DNA of 6,274 nucleotides, from positions 1 through 6,274 of the forward strand of contig RHAS01000045.1 of NCBI GenBank assembly GCA_010028615.1, in the 5' to 3' direction. The notes under the pieces are model-generated. The model worked only from the letters and a program-made list of their open reading frames with translations. It did not search any database and was not told the origin of the DNA. The position numbers and the translations under genes were made by a program. Shown one piece after another: positions 5,904-6,274 of the stretch. Position 1 is the first letter of the stretch, and every line of letters begins with the position of its first letter. The stretch is from Actinomycetota bacterium (lineage in GTDB: Bacteria > Actinomycetota > Actinomycetes > Actinomycetales > Microbacteriaceae).

Positions 5904-6274
5904 ATGGCTAAAGAAAAGAAACCAAAGAGACAGAAATCCGGAACTGGATTATTCGCGCAATTCCGTGAAGGTGTCAATTTCCTAAAGGCTGAAAACCCTA
6001 GAGCTGTCCCATTAGCAATAACCTCCGGAATCTTAGCCTTCATTGTTATCAGCGTCGTCGGCGCATTCATTAGCGGTGGAACTTATCTCGGAATCGCTCT
6101 CTACATCGTGATTGGTCTAGCCACCGGTTATCTCACTGCGCTACTTGTGATTAGCCGTAGCACTAACACCGCAGTTTTCAATAAGTATGCTGACGAACCA
6201 GGTCGAGTTGGTTTGGTCGTGGGTGTGCTAACCCGCAGGTCATACAAGGGTTCTAGCCAACCGGTAGCTGTCAA
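5904..6274 (+). CDS. DUF4191 family membrane protein, 3' truncated by window end
   Basis: The first 123 residues of an integral membrane protein are present and the frame runs off the right edge. It begins with a very basic tail (MAKEKKPKRQKSG). Two hydrophobic segments follow at about 35-57 and 61-83, joined by a very short Gly-rich turn, which suggests a membrane hairpin with both ends in the cytoplasm. After the second segment, residues 97-123 (ADEPGRVGLVVGVLTRRSYK and on to QPVAV) resemble the conserved region of DUF4191 proteins such as M. tuberculosis Rv2219. The position directly after lipA is also where actinobacterial DUF4191 genes sit, often followed by an RDD-family gene and glnA. 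Function is unknown. The start is the ATG at 5904, 23 bases after lipA; no strong ribosome binding site is visible. The family call rests on recalled pattern and position. Confidence 0.82.
   Translation, partial: MAKEKKPKRQKSGTGLFAQFREGVNFLKAENPRAVPLAITSGILAFIVISVVGAFISGGTYLGIALYIVIGLATGYLTALLVISRSTNTAVFNKYADEPGRVGLVVGVLTRRSYKGSSQPVAV

Overview
The window looks like a piece of an actinobacterial chromosome carrying a conserved core-metabolism cluster. In order it holds the 3' part of leucyl aminopeptidase (pepA), dihydrolipoyl dehydrogenase (lpdA, E3), a dihydrolipoamide acyltransferase (sucB/dlaT type, E2), an unrecognised single-span membrane protein on the opposite strand, octanoyltransferase (lipB), lipoyl synthase (lipA) and the 5' part of a DUF4191 membrane protein. 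This order recalls the Mycobacterium tuberculosis region pepB-dlaT-lipB-lipA-Rv2219-glnA1 (from memory) and similar clusters in Microbacteriaceae. The protein motifs are actinobacterial in style, for example CLHRGC in LpdA and the SSAQLTTVVEVDVT stretch of the E2. Counting a few lines gives roughly 45-50 % G+C, low for Actinobacteria. That fits a streamlined planktonic lineage (Luna-type Microbacteriaceae or acI-like), but the sequence does not settle which.

Layout. Bases 1-116 form a near-perfect palindrome (57-base arms, 2-base centre). Its right arm is genuine pepA coding sequence and its left arm is an inverted copy of it, so bases 1-58 are most likely a fold-back assembly or amplification artefact at a contig end. 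The forward genes pepA (partial), lpdA and the E2 gene follow with 46- and 24-base gaps. The E2 gene meets a reverse-strand gene tail to tail, with overlapping stop codons. That gene spans 3506-4153 and has a strong ribosome binding site. A 102-base divergent spacer separates it from lipB, which starts with GTG exactly 6 bases after a TAGAAT box and so looks leaderless. lipB and lipA overlap by 4 bases, and the DUF4191 gene starts 23 bases after lipA and runs off the right edge. No gene-free stretch exceeds about 100 bases.

How the genes work together. LipB moves octanoate from acyl carrier protein onto lipoyl domains, and LipA inserts two sulfurs to make lipoate. The E2 carries one lipoyl domain (Lys42) that receives this cofactor and passes acyl groups to CoA. 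LpdA reoxidises the dihydrolipoyl arm with NAD+. The window therefore encodes both the maker of the lipoyl cofactor and two of its users, but no E1 component. PepA and the DUF4191 protein are conserved neighbours with no obvious direct role in this chemistry.

I do not see an undescribed multi-gene system here. The most open items are the unrecognised membrane protein inside the cluster, the apparent leaderless starts, and the terminal palindrome.
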